From positions 1 through 64,000 of the forward strand of contig DWYP01000040.1 in the NCBI GenBank assembly GCA_019118605.1: 64,000 nt of DNA. Reading direction: 5' to 3'. The notes beneath the pieces were generated by a model, which worked only from the letters and a program-made list of their open reading frames with translations, did no database searches and had not been told where the DNA came from. The position numbers were made by a program, and so were the translations under genes. Positions 9,001 through 17,448 of the stretch are shown here, one piece after another (position 1 is the first letter of the stretch; every line of letters starts with the position of its first letter). This DNA is from Candidatus Alistipes faecavium (GTDB lineage Bacteria > Bacteroidota > Bacteroidia > Bacteroidales > Rikenellaceae).

Positions 9001-9329
9001 CTTTTGACGGAACCATGATCAATCCCTGCTACGATCAATATGGCGCAGGTTGGCGTGTTCCCAATCTGGTGGAGCTCTCAGCCATGAATGCGGTGGGAGA
9101 ACTAAACAATTCTGGCGATCATTATATCACGGCATGTTGTACACAATTCAGTAATTTGAAAGTTCGGTATGGGTTTGCCCGTTCGTCGTTGATATATTGT
9201 CCCGGAAGTAACAGTTCGGATGTCGGCTATTCATATAACAGCGGGAGTCGAACAGGATTTTATATCCGTTGCGTCAAGGATGTCGAGGCGGGATACAATT
9301 TCGATACCCAGTCGACGCCTGCGAACTGA
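6039..9329 (+). CDS. DUF4906 family large fimbrial tip protein
   Basis: A 1096-residue lipoprotein (lipobox AAAGC, cysteine 24) and the last gene of the operon. The N-terminal third (VTVTLKCDLGR, YTLFVYDAAGTTCQQV, KIVLKMDRAMARITFKLP) is fimbrillin-like; the central part matches DUF4906 proteins of Bacteroidales pilus operons. Residues 797-808 (DLNGNGKIDDNE) form a perfect EF-hand-type calcium loop. Two similar lectin-like modules seem to follow: one ends HLPIRCIRIL, the other runs from GAGWRVPNLVELSAM to GFYIRCVKD, both with the WR..S and RC signatures of C-type-lectin/FISUMP-like folds. DNA from about 8540 on is much richer in AT than the rest of the gene. A host- or partner-binding adhesin at the fimbrial tip is the likely role; ligand unknown. 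Confidence 0.75.
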   Translation: MRSATYIRCWMTGLLMLAFAAAGCVKDDYGLAPSVVEGRPVTVTLKCDLGRTSDITVTRADNTYSGLSTYTLFVYDAAGTTCQQVLTLENGSIKLLGTDTSLPNRERLYQLTFKTTSGEKKLLGVANYATGNSGFWSGFSELKKRAADGTLSFDALRQSLISLRDGLIGADGLIMPSITASSQMLISGWNEGVVFATDGSVANCGTYGDQARKIVLKMDRAMARITFKLPSVSTVNSAGHTVTFVPSTYRVYNVPKKAPLIKPVSGASGASLYTTPDSLADEEFLTSATANVPAVSGGSYTFTFYMPENVQAEVAKNADGGNMSYVDREKWTGDPGSLPQNKKWTNAPKHSTFVVVSGVYTEMNGTTPIYTGNVNYTVHLGDFSTGKGATGSYGNFSVERNYSYTYNMTVEGVKNIKVEATKGDENQPGAEGSIYDAQTCVYNYLLDSHFEQGYMQYDLSAIAGAVAADLANVQNPTEEEIDNSISSKLFLEVQSPFMPQASHRGSLEPYKTYADAAEGRVSMTPEEAKKNAVKDFDYKWVEFWPQDTTVISAYPGTPTWSHAYIKDVTTAAGDADRLIDAYDLIVAMGKVVKKIYLNGGSNTISTDELEEESGITITQDQGKYVARFTAFVNEYYYYKNPLTGAALTSWGPLVNKSAREMIVAMSTDVSADGNSSYSQIHSYISQLSMQTFYNPSAGINAFGLETYNETPLTMGFTTNVADGYLDDSDGRRNQVRLLLDYNNNVTSVPSNVSWNKYISMNDNGWVSTTPAERAKRKLPDAYVENNAAYACLSRNRDLNGNGKIDDNEVRWYLASLNEYIRIGIGSGVLSNSAQLYMGDKMAMTHASYPNSYIGDGALYYTSSKKDKRVFWAVERGAYGNNDSYNHLPIRCIRILPTGDLTKVSGVVAASTVEKRKDNRSDLTVLKFKGRVVDELYRQRVDDALDKHNEDDDANAYYDGIYVSGSYLNDSYMLGDIIGYEGTVPNTHTFDGTMINPCYDQYGAGWRVPNLVELSAMNAVGELNNSGDHYITACCTQFSNLKVRYGFARSSLIYCPGSNSSDVGYSYNSGSRTGFYIRCVKDVEAGYNFDTQSTPAN

Positions 9330-9337
9330 CGCCCTCT

Positions 9338-9392
9338 CATGAAACAGCGAGGCTCCGCAACCCGAACGGTTGCGGAGCCTCGCTGTTTCATG
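9338..9392. terminator. Bidirectional terminator, 23-bp perfect stem
   Basis: Positions 9338-9360 and 9370-9392 are exact reverse complements around a 9-nt loop. The outer part is A-rich on one side and T-rich on the other (TGAAACA/TGTTTCA), so it can end transcripts from both the fimbrial operon and the convergent nfnB gene. Confidence 0.85.
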
Positions 9393-9431
9393 CCGCCCCG
9401 GGGCGGTTCCCGGAGGCCGTTTCGGATCTCC

Positions 9432-10823
9432 TTATGCCTTCCGGCCGCGGATGTAGGCGTCGATCGAACGGGCGGCCGTGCGCCCGGCCCCCATGGCCAG
9501 AATCACCGTCGCGGCGCCCGTTACGGCATCGCCTCCGGCAAAGACCCCTTCGCGCGTCGTGGCGCCCCCCTCGTCGGCCACCAGGCAGCCGCGGCGCGTG
9601 GTCTCCAGCCCCCCGGTCGTGGCCGCCAGCAGCGGGTTGGGCGAGGTGCCCAGCGCCATGATTACCACGTCGCAGGCGATCTCGAACTCCGAGCCGGGCT
9701 TCACCACCGGCGAGCGGCGCCCGCTCTCGTCCGGCTCCCCGAGCTCCATCTCCACGCAGCGCACGCCCCGCACCCATCCGCGCTCGTCGCCCAGCACCTC
9801 CGTGGGGTTCGTGAGCATGCGGAACTCGATGCCCTCCTCGCGGGCGTGGTGCACCTCCTCGACACGCGCCGGGAGCTCCTTCTCCGAACGGCGGTAGACG
9901 ATCGTCGCCTCGGCGCCCAGCCGCTTGGCCGTGCGCACGGCGTCCATCGCCACGTTGCCGCCGCCGACGACCACCACTTTCTGCCCGACATAGATCGGCG
10001 TGTCGTACGTCGGGTCGTAGGCGTGCATGAGGTTCGTGCGCGTGAGGAACTCGTTGGCCGAGACCACGCCGTTGAGGTTCTCGCCCGGGATGCCCATGAA
10101 GCGCGGAAGCCCCGCGCCCGAGCCGATGAACACGGCGTCGTATCCCTCGTCGTCGAGCAGCGAGTCGATCGTCACGGTGCGTCCCACGATGACGTCGGTC
10201 TCGATCTCCACGCCCAGCGCCTTCACGGCCTCGATTTCGCGGGCCACGATCCGCTCCTTCGGGAGGCGGAACTCCGGGATGCCGTAGACCAGCACGCCGC
10301 CGACCTTGTGCAGGGCCTCGAAGATCTTCACCTCGTAGCCCATGCGTGCGAGGTCGCTGGCGCAGGCCAGCCCCGCGGGGCCGCTGCCGATGACGGCCAC
10401 GCGGTGCCCGTTGCGGGGCGCGGGGGCCGCGGGAGCGGCTCCGTGTTCGAGCTTCCAGTCGCCGACGAAGCGCTCGAGCTTGCCGATGGCCACCGGCTCG
10501 CCCTTGATGCCGAGGATGCACGAACCCTCGCACTGCGACTCCTGGGGGCATACGCGCCCGCAGATCGAGGGCAGGGAGCTGTCTTCGGAGATGATGTCGG
10601 CGGCCTGCTGCAGCGCTCCGGCATGCAGCGCCGCGATGAAGTCGGGGATGCGGATCCCCACGGGGCAGGCGGCCACGCAGCGGGGATTCTTGCAGTGCAG
10701 GCAGCGCGACGCCTCGGTCGTCGCCTCCTCGAGGTTGTATCCGTAGCAGACCTCCTCGAAGTTGGTCGCCCGGATGGCCGGATCCTGTTCGCGCACCGGC
10801 ACGCGCGGTATCTTGTTTGCCAT
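9432..10823 (-). CDS. nfnB: NADPH-dependent glutamate synthase-like / Nfn subunit beta
   Basis: A 463-residue flavoprotein. The N-terminal part carries two cysteine clusters (CLHCKNPRCVAACP and CGRVCPQESQCEGSC) for [4Fe-4S] centres; next is a FAD-binding GSGPAGLACA and later an NADPH-binding VVGGGNVAMDAVRTAKRLG, with the closing FAD motif GVFAGGDAVTGA. This is the GltD/NfnB/SudA family. Directly upstream (20 nt) is the NfnA-type partner, so the pair probably forms NADH-dependent reduced ferredoxin:NADP oxidoreductase, which links ferredoxin, NADH and NADPH by electron bifurcation in anaerobes. The start at 10823 (MANKIPRVPVREQDP) gives the family N terminus; a longer open frame upstream overlaps nfnA and is rejected. 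Annotated elsewhere as gltA; no GltB-type large subunit is in the window. Confidence 0.9.
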   Translation of the reverse strand: MANKIPRVPVREQDPAIRATNFEEVCYGYNLEEATTEASRCLHCKNPRCVAACPVGIRIPDFIAALHAGALQQAADIISEDSSLPSICGRVCPQESQCEGSCILGIKGEPVAIGKLERFVGDWKLEHGAAPAAPAPRNGHRVAVIGSGPAGLACASDLARMGYEVKIFEALHKVGGVLVYGIPEFRLPKERIVAREIEAVKALGVEIETDVIVGRTVTIDSLLDDEGYDAVFIGSGAGLPRFMGIPGENLNGVVSANEFLTRTNLMHAYDPTYDTPIYVGQKVVVVGGGNVAMDAVRTAKRLGAEATIVYRRSEKELPARVEEVHHAREEGIEFRMLTNPTEVLGDERGWVRGVRCVEMELGEPDESGRRSPVVKPGSEFEIACDVVIMALGTSPNPLLAATTGGLETTRRGCLVADEGGATTREGVFAGGDAVTGAATVILAMGAGRTAARSIDAYIRGRKA

Positions 10824-10843
10824 AGCGAGATTTTCTTTTGATG

Positions 10844-11728
10844 TTATTTGTCCAGACCGATTCTGCAGACGTGGCCCGCCTCGCGCTCGGCCTCGATGGC
10901 CGCGGCGCGCTGCTCCTGCGTGCGGTACATCCCCTGACGGCGCATCGCCTCGTCGAAATCGACCTCGTGGCCGTCGAACTCCGGGCCGTCGACGCACGTG
11001 AAGCGCGTCTTTCCGCCGACCGTCACGCGGCAGGCTCCGCACATGCCCGTGCCGTCGACCATCAGGGCGTTGAGCGACACGGTGGTCTTGAGGTTGTACT
11101 TGCGGGTCGTGAGGGCCACGAACTTCATCATCACCATCGGGCCGATGGCCACGCATTCGTCGTAGTGTTCGCCGCGGCGTGCGACGAGCTCCTCGACGAC
11201 GCCCGTGACGAGGCCCTTGAATCCCTCCGATCCGTCGTCGGTGGCGATGTAGAGGTTTTCGGCCACGGCGCGCATGGCGTCGGTATAGATGAGCATGCGG
11301 CTGTTTTTGGCTCCGATGATGACGTCGGCGCGCACGCCGTGAGCCTTGAGCCATTTGACCTGCGGATAGATCGGGGCGGTTCCCACGCCTCCGGCCACGA
11401 AGAGATAGCGGCGCTTGCGGAGCTCCTCCTCGGGCAGGTGTACGAACTCCGAGGGGCGTCCGAGGGGCCCTGCGAAGTCGGAGAGCGCCTCCCCGGCCTC
11501 CCGGGCGCAGATCTTGCGCGTCGAGGCGCCGATGGCCTGCGTGACGATCGTGACGCTCCCCTCTTCGGCGTCGTAGTCGGAGATCGTGAGCGGAATGCGC
11601 TCGCCGTGCTCGTCGGCCCGCACGATGACGAACTGTCCGGGCAGCGCCGCGCGGGCGACGCGCGGCGCGAGGATTTTCATGAGCCAGATTCCTTCGGCGA
11701 GGTTTCTTTTTTCAAGAATAGGGTACAT
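10844..11728 (-). CDS. nfnA: Sulfide dehydrogenase-like / Nfn subunit alpha
   Basis: A 294-residue protein of the ferredoxin-NADP reductase fold. RIPLTI is the FAD-binding motif; FVAGGVGTAPIYP is the NAD(P)-binding glycine loop; the C-terminal DGTGMCGACRV with a third cysteine in FTCVDGPEFDG supplies the [2Fe-2S] ligands, with the Asp of DGTGMC replacing a fourth cysteine as described for NfnA. With NfnB it would catalyse ferredoxin/NADH/NADPH electron transfer in the cytoplasm. It lies between DUF1573 (19-nt gap) and nfnB (20-nt gap), all on the minus strand, probably one transcript. Confidence 0.88.
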   Translation of the reverse strand: MYPILEKRNLAEGIWLMKILAPRVARAALPGQFVIVRADEHGERIPLTISDYDAEEGSVTIVTQAIGASTRKICAREAGEALSDFAGPLGRPSEFVHLPEEELRKRRYLFVAGGVGTAPIYPQVKWLKAHGVRADVIIGAKNSRMLIYTDAMRAVAENLYIATDDGSEGFKGLVTGVVEELVARRGEHYDECVAIGPMVMMKFVALTTRKYNLKTTVSLNALMVDGTGMCGACRVTVGGKTRFTCVDGPEFDGHEVDFDEAMRRQGMYRTQEQRAAAIEAEREAGHVCRIGLDK

Positions 11729-11747
11729 ATTTCTGATGGTTTGTGTG

Positions 11748-12821
11748 TCATTGTTCGATGATGGCCGTCACGCGGAGGCGGCGCATGGGACGCGCCGGGT
11801 CGTTGGTGATGACCACCACATGCTCGCTCAGGACGCCGTACTCCTGTTTCGAGGGGTCGAGCGACACCTCGATGCGCGCCGAGTCGCCCGGAGCGAGCCG
11901 CTGCCCGGGGGCGAGCGATACGGCGACATGCCCTTCGTTCTCGACGGCGCGGACGATCAGGTCGGCCGATCCCGTATTCGAAAGGGTGAGTTCCCGACGC
12001 TGCACCGCTCCCGTGCGGCGTACGGGGCCAAATTTAATGAAATTTTCCGAGATTTCGGCCTTCGGGAGAGCGGAAACCGTCTCTGCGGGAGGGAGGTCTA
12101 CGCCGATGCCGTGTGCGACGAGGGTCGTGCCGTTGCCGCGGCCGTCGACCTCGACCTCCAGGGCGTCGCGGAGGGTTCCGTAACGGGGATTCCCGGCCGG
12201 GATGAGGTATGCGAGGTTGATCTGCCCGCGTTCCCCGGGGGCGATCTGCCGGGGATACTCCACCTTCAGCAGGCCGCTTTCGGCGACGGGCTGCAGGTCG
12301 AGGCGTATCGTGCGGCGGGAGTCGTTGACGAATCCCAGGGCGCTCTGCATCATGCGTCCGGGGTAGAGGTAGGCGAAGGTGCAGAGCGTGGCCGAAAGCC
12401 TCAGGCCGCCGCCCGCATCGACGGGGTATAGCTCCTCGATGCTTTTGGGTCGGGGCGTGACGTTTCCGCGCACGCGGAGCGTGGCGACCCTTTTCCGCTC
12501 CGAGGAGTAGACCCAGAGCTCCTTGTCGAAGGCTCCGGGGCGGTTTGCGGGGTCGTAGGTGACGGTGATGGAGGTCTTTCCTCCGGGGAGGATGGGCTGT
12601 TTCGAGAAGGTAGGGGCGGTGCACCCGCAGGTAGTCACCACGTCGAGGATCACCAGGGGGGTGTCGCCGACGTTCTCGCCCGTGAAGGTGTGGCTCACGC
12701 GGCCGTCCGTTTCGAGGATCGTTCCGAAGTTCCATTCGGAGGGCTCGAAGCGGAGGGATTCCTGCGCTGCGAGTGCCTGATGGAGGAATGCCGTGATTAT
12801 GAGGAGTATGATTCTTTTCAT
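11748..12821 (-). CDS. DUF1573 domain secreted protein
   Basis: A 357-residue protein with a signal peptide (MKRIILLIITAFLHQALAAQ). It contains a classic DUF1573 N-terminal unit: FEPSEWNFGTI, HTFTGENVGDTPLVILDV, then TTCGCTAP and LPGGKTSITVTYDP. A second and third related Ig-like unit follow (ISENFIKFGPVRRTG, RRELTLSNTGSADL, APGDSARIEVSLDP). These ASH/DUF1573 domains are common exported proteins of Bacteroidetes with no firm biochemical role. It heads the minus-strand transcript that continues into nfnA and nfnB, but functional linkage to redox metabolism is not evident. Confidence 0.85.
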   Translation of the reverse strand: MKRIILLIITAFLHQALAAQESLRFEPSEWNFGTILETDGRVSHTFTGENVGDTPLVILDVVTTCGCTAPTFSKQPILPGGKTSITVTYDPANRPGAFDKELWVYSSERKRVATLRVRGNVTPRPKSIEELYPVDAGGGLRLSATLCTFAYLYPGRMMQSALGFVNDSRRTIRLDLQPVAESGLLKVEYPRQIAPGERGQINLAYLIPAGNPRYGTLRDALEVEVDGRGNGTTLVAHGIGVDLPPAETVSALPKAEISENFIKFGPVRRTGAVQRRELTLSNTGSADLIVRAVENEGHVAVSLAPGQRLAPGDSARIEVSLDPSKQEYGVLSEHVVVITNDPARPMRRLRVTAIIEQ

Positions 12822-12850
12822 CGCTGCGGGGTTGAATGCTATGGATGATG

Positions 12851-12858
12851 CAAAGATA
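12851..12858 (-). promoter_or_regulatory. -7 box for DUF1573-nfnAB transcript
   Basis: On the minus strand this reads TATCTTTG, a full TAnnTTTG match, 29 nt before the DUF1573 start. The upstream side is an A/T-rich run, so the -33 element is not sharply defined. Confidence 0.6.
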
Positions 12859-12886
12859 CTTTTTTCTCAAAAAAAAGCATAAGAAT

Positions 12887-12917
12887 TTTGCAGGAATGAA
12901 AAATTGCTATATATTTG
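12887..12917 (+). promoter_or_regulatory. tRNA promoter
   Basis: TTTG at 12887-12890 and TATATTTG at 12910-12917 are 19 nt apart, the ideal Bacteroidetes arrangement, and lie 32 nt before the tRNA-Asn gene. Confidence 0.75.
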
Positions 12918-12949
12918 CACTCCGAAACGGTAAGAACGCCGTTCGCAAA

Positions 12950-13023
12950 GCCTGAATAGCTCAGTTGGTTAGAGCACATGACTGTTAATCATGGGGTCCT
13001 AGGTTCAAGTCCTTGTTCAGGCG
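12950..13023 (+). tRNA. tRNA-Asn (anticodon GTT)
   Basis: A full cloverleaf of 74 nt: acceptor GCCTGAA pairs with TTCAGGC, the anticodon stem CATGA/TCATG closes loop CTGTTAA with GTT at 12984-12986, and the T loop is TTCAAGT. CCA is not encoded. Confidence 0.95.
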
Positions 13024-13147
13024 CAGATGCGCAAGGGTTGCGTAAAGGTTCTTTCGAGGAGAATGCATGAAGGTTCCGGCCGATACGGGAAGAGGTGCTT
13101 CCCGGCATTGCGTCGAAGAAACTTTCGCTGTCCCAAGCCATTTTTAG

Positions 13148-13222
13148 GGGAGCTTAGCTCAGTTGGTTCAGAGCGTCTGCCTTACAAGCAGAGGGTCGGG
13201 GGTTCGACTCCCTCAGCTCCCA
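13148..13222 (+). tRNA. tRNA-Val (anticodon TAC)
   Basis: A 75-nt cloverleaf: acceptor GGGAGCT/AGCTCCC, anticodon stem TCTGC/GCAGA around CTTACAA with TAC at 13183-13185, T loop TTCGACT. CCA is not encoded. The 124 nt between the two tRNAs hold no recognisable gene or promoter, so they may share one transcript. Confidence 0.94.
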
Positions 13223-13228
13223 CACCGA

Positions 13229-13258
13229 AGACCGTCCGAAAAAGGACGGTCTTTTTTT
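13229..13258 (+). terminator. Terminator of the tRNA transcript
   Basis: Stem AGACCGTCC/GGACGGTCT (9 bp) with loop GAAAAA, followed by seven T. It starts 7 nt after tRNA-Val. Confidence 0.9.
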
Positions 13259-13476
13259 GCCTGTTCCTCTCCTCTCTGTTTCCCTTTTTTCTCTTCCTCT
13301 TCCTTTCCATTTTTCTGCGGTTTATCCGGGCCTCTTCTGCTCCCCCGAGGGGCCGCCTTTCGCGGGCTCCTGCCGGAAAACGACCGGCACCCCGTCGGAA
13401 AACGGAGTGCCGGGTCATCGGGCTGCCGACAGCCGGGTTATCGGGCGCCGACAGCCCGGCGGTCGGTCGGATTCGC
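13259..13476. other. Non-coding gap: pyrimidine tract and hairpin
   Basis: Positions 13259-13320 are almost pure pyrimidine on the plus strand. At 13385-13412 an inverted repeat (CGGCAC / GTGCCG with one internal mismatch) could end the minus-strand GH127 transcript. About 13417-13465 holds two imperfect copies of a roughly 24-nt unit around ATCGGGC-GCCGACAGCC. No gene is visible. Confidence 0.5.
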
Positions 13477-15924
13477 TTATTCGATCCGCACTTCGGAAAT
13501 GCCCACCGTCTTTTCGGCCTGCGGCGTCATGCGGATCCGCAGGGCTTCGCATACCACGGGCGCTGCGGGATGCACGACGTTGAAACGGTCGCCGGCGGTC
13601 TGGTAGGAGTCCGTGACGTAGAGTTGCAGGGGGCGCCACACGCCCTCGCTGCGGCAGTCGGCCTCCCAGGCTGCCGGGACCTCGGCCCCGTGGCCCCGGG
13701 CCCAGAAGACCGAGAGGGACGATATCCCGACCGGAGCCTCGAAGACGATTTCGAGTTCCGGCTCCTGATCCCCGGCGCGGGATCTCCAGCAGGGTGCAGA
13801 CGGATCGTCGGACGTGTCGGCGACCTTTCCGTCGTGCACATGCGCCGGATCGCTGCCCTCCGCGGCCGACGAGGCCTTTACGCGGGCGATCCGGCTTCCG
13901 GGCGCCGCCTCCGCCGGCACCTCCCGGCCGGATGCCTGCGCCTTGTCGTGCAGCCAGACCATCATGGTCTGGTTGTCCGCGCGGTTGCACCATGCGTAAT
14001 AGGGTATGAGGGTGATTCTTGCCGGGGTCTCGGAGCCGTCTGCGGCGATCCGCTCGCCGGGGATCCCGATGCGGGGCAGACTCTGCAGCGGGCCTTCGGC
14101 AAAGGCCCCGACTTCGGCTGCACCGTCGGCCAGCGCCAGCTGCTGAACGACCCCGTTGTCGGCCTCTTCCGCACAGAAGACCAGCGGCCCGCGGGTGATC
14201 GCCGTGGCTCCGACATTCTCCTTGACGCGCGCATCGCAAGCGACGCGGCGAACGGGCATCGGCAGCTCCAGTTCCACGCAGTCGCCCGGTTTCCAGCGGC
14301 GCTCCACGACCGCAAATCCCTTGTCCATCGTGTAGTCGGCCTCCCGTCCGTTCACGCGGATCGTCACCGGCTCTGCGTTGTGCCCCTCATACGGATAGAG
14401 CCCTCCGGGCATGAACCGGTCTGCGGTGTACCAGGTGGGGATGCGCAGACAGAGTCCGAAGCGCAGGGCCTTTTCGGGCGTCAGCGTGATGCGCACGCTG
14501 CCCTGGAAGGGGTATTCCGAGACCTGTTCGACGGCGACGGGCCCCTGCGGCAGGGGAATTGAGGCCCGGCTGCTCCCGTAAAGGGTCAGATAGATCCGCT
14601 CCCTGCCGTATGCGTACATGTATCCCGGGGCCTGCAGGATCATGCGCGAGATGTTCGGCGGACAGCAGGCGCAGCTGAACCATTCGGCCCGGCCGCCCAG
14701 TCCGTGGTTGAAGCGGCGCACGCCGTCGGCCTCCAGCGGATTGACGTAGAAAAAGCGGTCTCCGGCCAGATTGACTCCGGCCAGGGCGTTGTTGAAGAGC
14801 GAGACCTCGGCGACGTCCAGGTATCGGGCATCTCCGCTGGAGAGGAACATCCCCTGGTTGAAGAAGACATTCCCCACGGCGGCACAGGTCTCGTTGTAGG
14901 CCGTTTTGTTGGGCAGGTCGAACTCCGCGCCGAAACCCTCCATTCCCTCGACGGCCCCCAGGCCTCCGGTGATGTGCATGCGTGTCGATACGAGGTTGTT
15001 CCATATGGCGTTCAGCGCCCGGTCGTAATCGTGGCGTCCGGTCAGGGCGTCGACCTGCGCCATTGCCGTGTAGAGGTAGGCCGCGCGCACGGCATGCCCG
15101 ACCGCTTCGGTCTGTTCCGCGACGGGTTAGTGCTGCTGCGCATAGGTCGGGGCCATGACTCCGTCCCCTTCGGGGCAGTATGTCACTCCGCGGATGTCCA
15201 GGAACTTCTTGGCCATCTCCAGATAGAGCCTCTCGCCGGTAACCCGGTAGAGTTTGCAGAGCGCCAGTTCGATCTCCTCGTGCCCCGGGGCCTGCATGAT
15301 CGGTTTTCCGTCGTTGTAGCGGGGGTCTCCCTCGAAGAATACGCGGTTGACGTGCCGGGCGTTGCGGATGGCGATGTCGAGCAGTTTGCGTTTCCCGGTG
15401 GCCTGATAGTAGGCCACGGCCGCCTCGTAGAGGTGCCCGACGTTGTAAAGTTTATGGCTGTGCACGACCCAGGAATAGGGGCGGTCGCCCATCTCGGCGG
15501 GATTGGGATTGCCGCAGATGTGGGAGATATAGAGGTATCCGTCCTCCTGTTGGGAGGCTCCGATCAGGTCGATGGTCTCGTCCATGAACGCCTCCAGCTC
15601 CTCGGAGGGCCGGGCCATCAGGGCATAGGCGACTCCCTCCATCACCTTGTAGAGGTCCGAGCTGATGAACCGGTGCGTTTCGGGGAGTTCGGTCTTTTCA
15701 CCGCGGAGAAAGGCCGCGCACCGGCGGAACCGTTCGACGGCCGGGGCACACTGCCGGACCGAGAAGGGAACCGTGACGTCGAGTTCCGTCCGTATTCGTT
15801 GTTTCCAGAAACCGTCCGTGAGGGTGACCTCATTGAACGGAACCGGCGTAATGGGAGCTGCGGATTCGGCGTGAGCCGCCAGCAATCCGCCGCAGGTCAG
15901 CAGGGTGACAAAAAGGTTTTTCAT
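13477..15924 (-). pseudogene. GH127 beta-L-arabinofuranosidase-like gene with in-frame stop
   Basis: The 816-codon frame is continuous apart from one TAA at 15129-15127. The N-terminal 265 residues (signal peptide, FNEVTLTDGFWKQRI, SQQEDGYLY, QAPGHEEIELALCKLYR) end TYAQQH-stop, and the same frame resumes PVAEQTEAVGHAVRAAYLYT, which is exactly the family continuation after HKPV. All catalytic residues lie after the stop: the Glu/Cys of YNETCAAVG and the cysteine pair of CACCPPN that bind zinc and act as nucleophile in characterised GH127. The C-terminal 140 residues look like a discoidin-type carbohydrate-binding domain. One base change (AAA to TAA) accounts for the lesion, so loss must be recent, or the base call is wrong. 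It lies 96 nt downstream of the efflux operon. Confidence 0.85.
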
Positions 15925-16020
15925 GGGTTTGGGTTTCGTGGGTTCCTGGGGAATATCCCGTGTCGGCCGGAACCTCGGGCCGTATGTCTTGCCGGGTGCC
16001 GCGGTGCGGGGCGCAACCCG

Positions 16021-17448
16021 TTATTTCTTCTTCTCCCGGGCAGGGTACTCCGGGCGTGGAATCTCCTCGTCCATCTGCCATCCTCCGCCCAGCACCTTGT
16101 AGAGCTGCACGAGGGCCAGGTATTCGTCGCGCACGGCATTGCTCAGGCTGATCTGTGCATCGAGGTAGCGGCGCTGGGCGTCCAGCACGTCGATGTATCC
16201 GATATTTCCGCCGCGGTACTGGATGTTTGCCAGCTCGACATACTTGCTCGCCGCGTCGCGCAGCGCGACCTTCAGGGCCGCCGATTCACGGACACTGCGG
16301 TAGGATACCAGGGCGTCGTCGGTCTCCTTGAACGCCTCGAGCACCTTCTGCTCGTAGTCCAGGCGCGACTGGTCGTAGGCGGCCAGCGCCGCACGGTATT
16401 TCGCCTGCCTGCGCCCGAATGCGAAGAGCGGGGCGCTGAGGTTCCCGGCCATGTAGGTGAAGGGCGCTTCGAACAGATGCGCGAAATACCCGTCCTCGAC
16501 GCCTCCCGTCAGCGAGAAGTCCAGTCGCGGGAAACGGTCGGCATAGGCCATTCCGACCCCTGCCGTCGCGGCGCGGAGCTTCTGTTCCGAGGCCCGGACG
16601 TCGGGACGACGCTGCAGGAGCACCGAGGGGATTCCCACGGGCAGGTTGTCGGGCATCGTGATGTCGAGTTCGAGCCTGCGGCGGGGGATCTCCTCGCCGG
16701 GATACCCTCCCATGAGCATCGAGATTCCGTTCTCCATGATCTGGATCTTGCGTTCGAGGTCGGGGATCAGAGCCGCGGTGGTCGCATACTCGACCTGCGC
16801 CTGCTGGTAGACCGTTTCGGCCGTCAGACCGCCGTCGAAGCGCAGCTTGGCCTGGCGCACGTCCTCGCGCCGCGTCTCGAGCGTGCGGCGCACGATGGCC
16901 AGTTCGTTGTCGAGGGCCATCAGCTCGAAGTAGGCCGTGGCGACCTCTGCCACCAGCGTCATGCGCATCGCGCGCCACTCCTCGACCGAGGCGAGGTATT
17001 CGGCGCCTCCCTGGCGTTTCGCCCAGCGGAGGTTCCCCCAGAGGTCGAGCTCCCAGCTCACGGAGGCCTTCACGCCGATCTCGGGGTCGTTCGAGAAGCT
17101 CTTGTCGTAATAGTCGTTCGTCTCGCGTTCGGCATATGCCGACCCCGACACGACGGGCAGGCGCCCGGCCTTGTCGATGCGGTAGAGCTGGCGCATGCGC
17201 TCGACGTTTGCTGCCGCGGCGAGCATCTCCTTGTTGCTGTCCAGCGTGCGGCGGATCAGGTGGCAGAGCGTCGTGTCGCCGTAGAAGCTCCACCACGCCA
17301 TGTCGGCAATGGTCGTCGAGTCGGCCTGCCCTTCGGCGATCGTCTCCGGGAGGTTCAGCTCGGGCGCCTTGCAGTGGCGCACGGCCGAACAGGATGCCAG
17401 GAGCAGGGCCGCGGAGGCCGTGCAGAGAAGGATCGTCAGGCGTTTCAT
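16021..17448 (-). CDS. Outer-membrane efflux lipoprotein (TolC/OprM/NodT type)
   Basis: A 475-residue lipoprotein: signal MKRLTILLCTASAALL, lipobox LLASC with cysteine 20. It has the two repeated TolC halves: KEMLAAAANVERMRQLYRID, YAERETNDYYDKSF, then ELDLWGNLRWAKRQGG, and in the second half SVLLQRRPDVRASEQKLRAA and APLFAFGRRQAKYRAA, followed by VLDAQRRYLDAQISLSNA. The LQRRPDVR segment is diagnostic for the NodT/OprM family. It forms the outer-membrane duct of a tripartite pump. Its ATG overlaps the TGA of the RND gene by four bases (ATGA), so the two are translationally coupled. The start is fixed by the lipobox and overlap. Confidence 0.93.
   Translation of the reverse strand: MKRLTILLCTASAALLLASCSAVRHCKAPELNLPETIAEGQADSTTIADMAWWSFYGDTTLCHLIRRTLDSNKEMLAAAANVERMRQLYRIDKAGRLPVVSGSAYAERETNDYYDKSFSNDPEIGVKASVSWELDLWGNLRWAKRQGGAEYLASVEEWRAMRMTLVAEVATAYFELMALDNELAIVRRTLETRREDVRQAKLRFDGGLTAETVYQQAQVEYATTAALIPDLERKIQIMENGISMLMGGYPGEEIPRRRLELDITMPDNLPVGIPSVLLQRRPDVRASEQKLRAATAGVGMAYADRFPRLDFSLTGGVEDGYFAHLFEAPFTYMAGNLSAPLFAFGRRQAKYRAALAAYDQSRLDYEQKVLEAFKETDDALVSYRSVRESAALKVALRDAASKYVELANIQYRGGNIGYIDVLDAQRRYLDAQISLSNAVRDEYLALVQLYKVLGGGWQMDEEIPRPEYPAREKKK

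Noticed and set aside
12950..13222. tRNA genes as an integration hotspot
   Set aside because: No integrase, no direct repeat of a tRNA 3' end and no foreign-looking genes were seen nearby.
15127..15129. TAA in GH127 as selenocysteine, pyrrolysine or recoding signal
   Set aside because: Those use TGA or TAG, and the family has Lys here; a point mutation is the simplest explanation.
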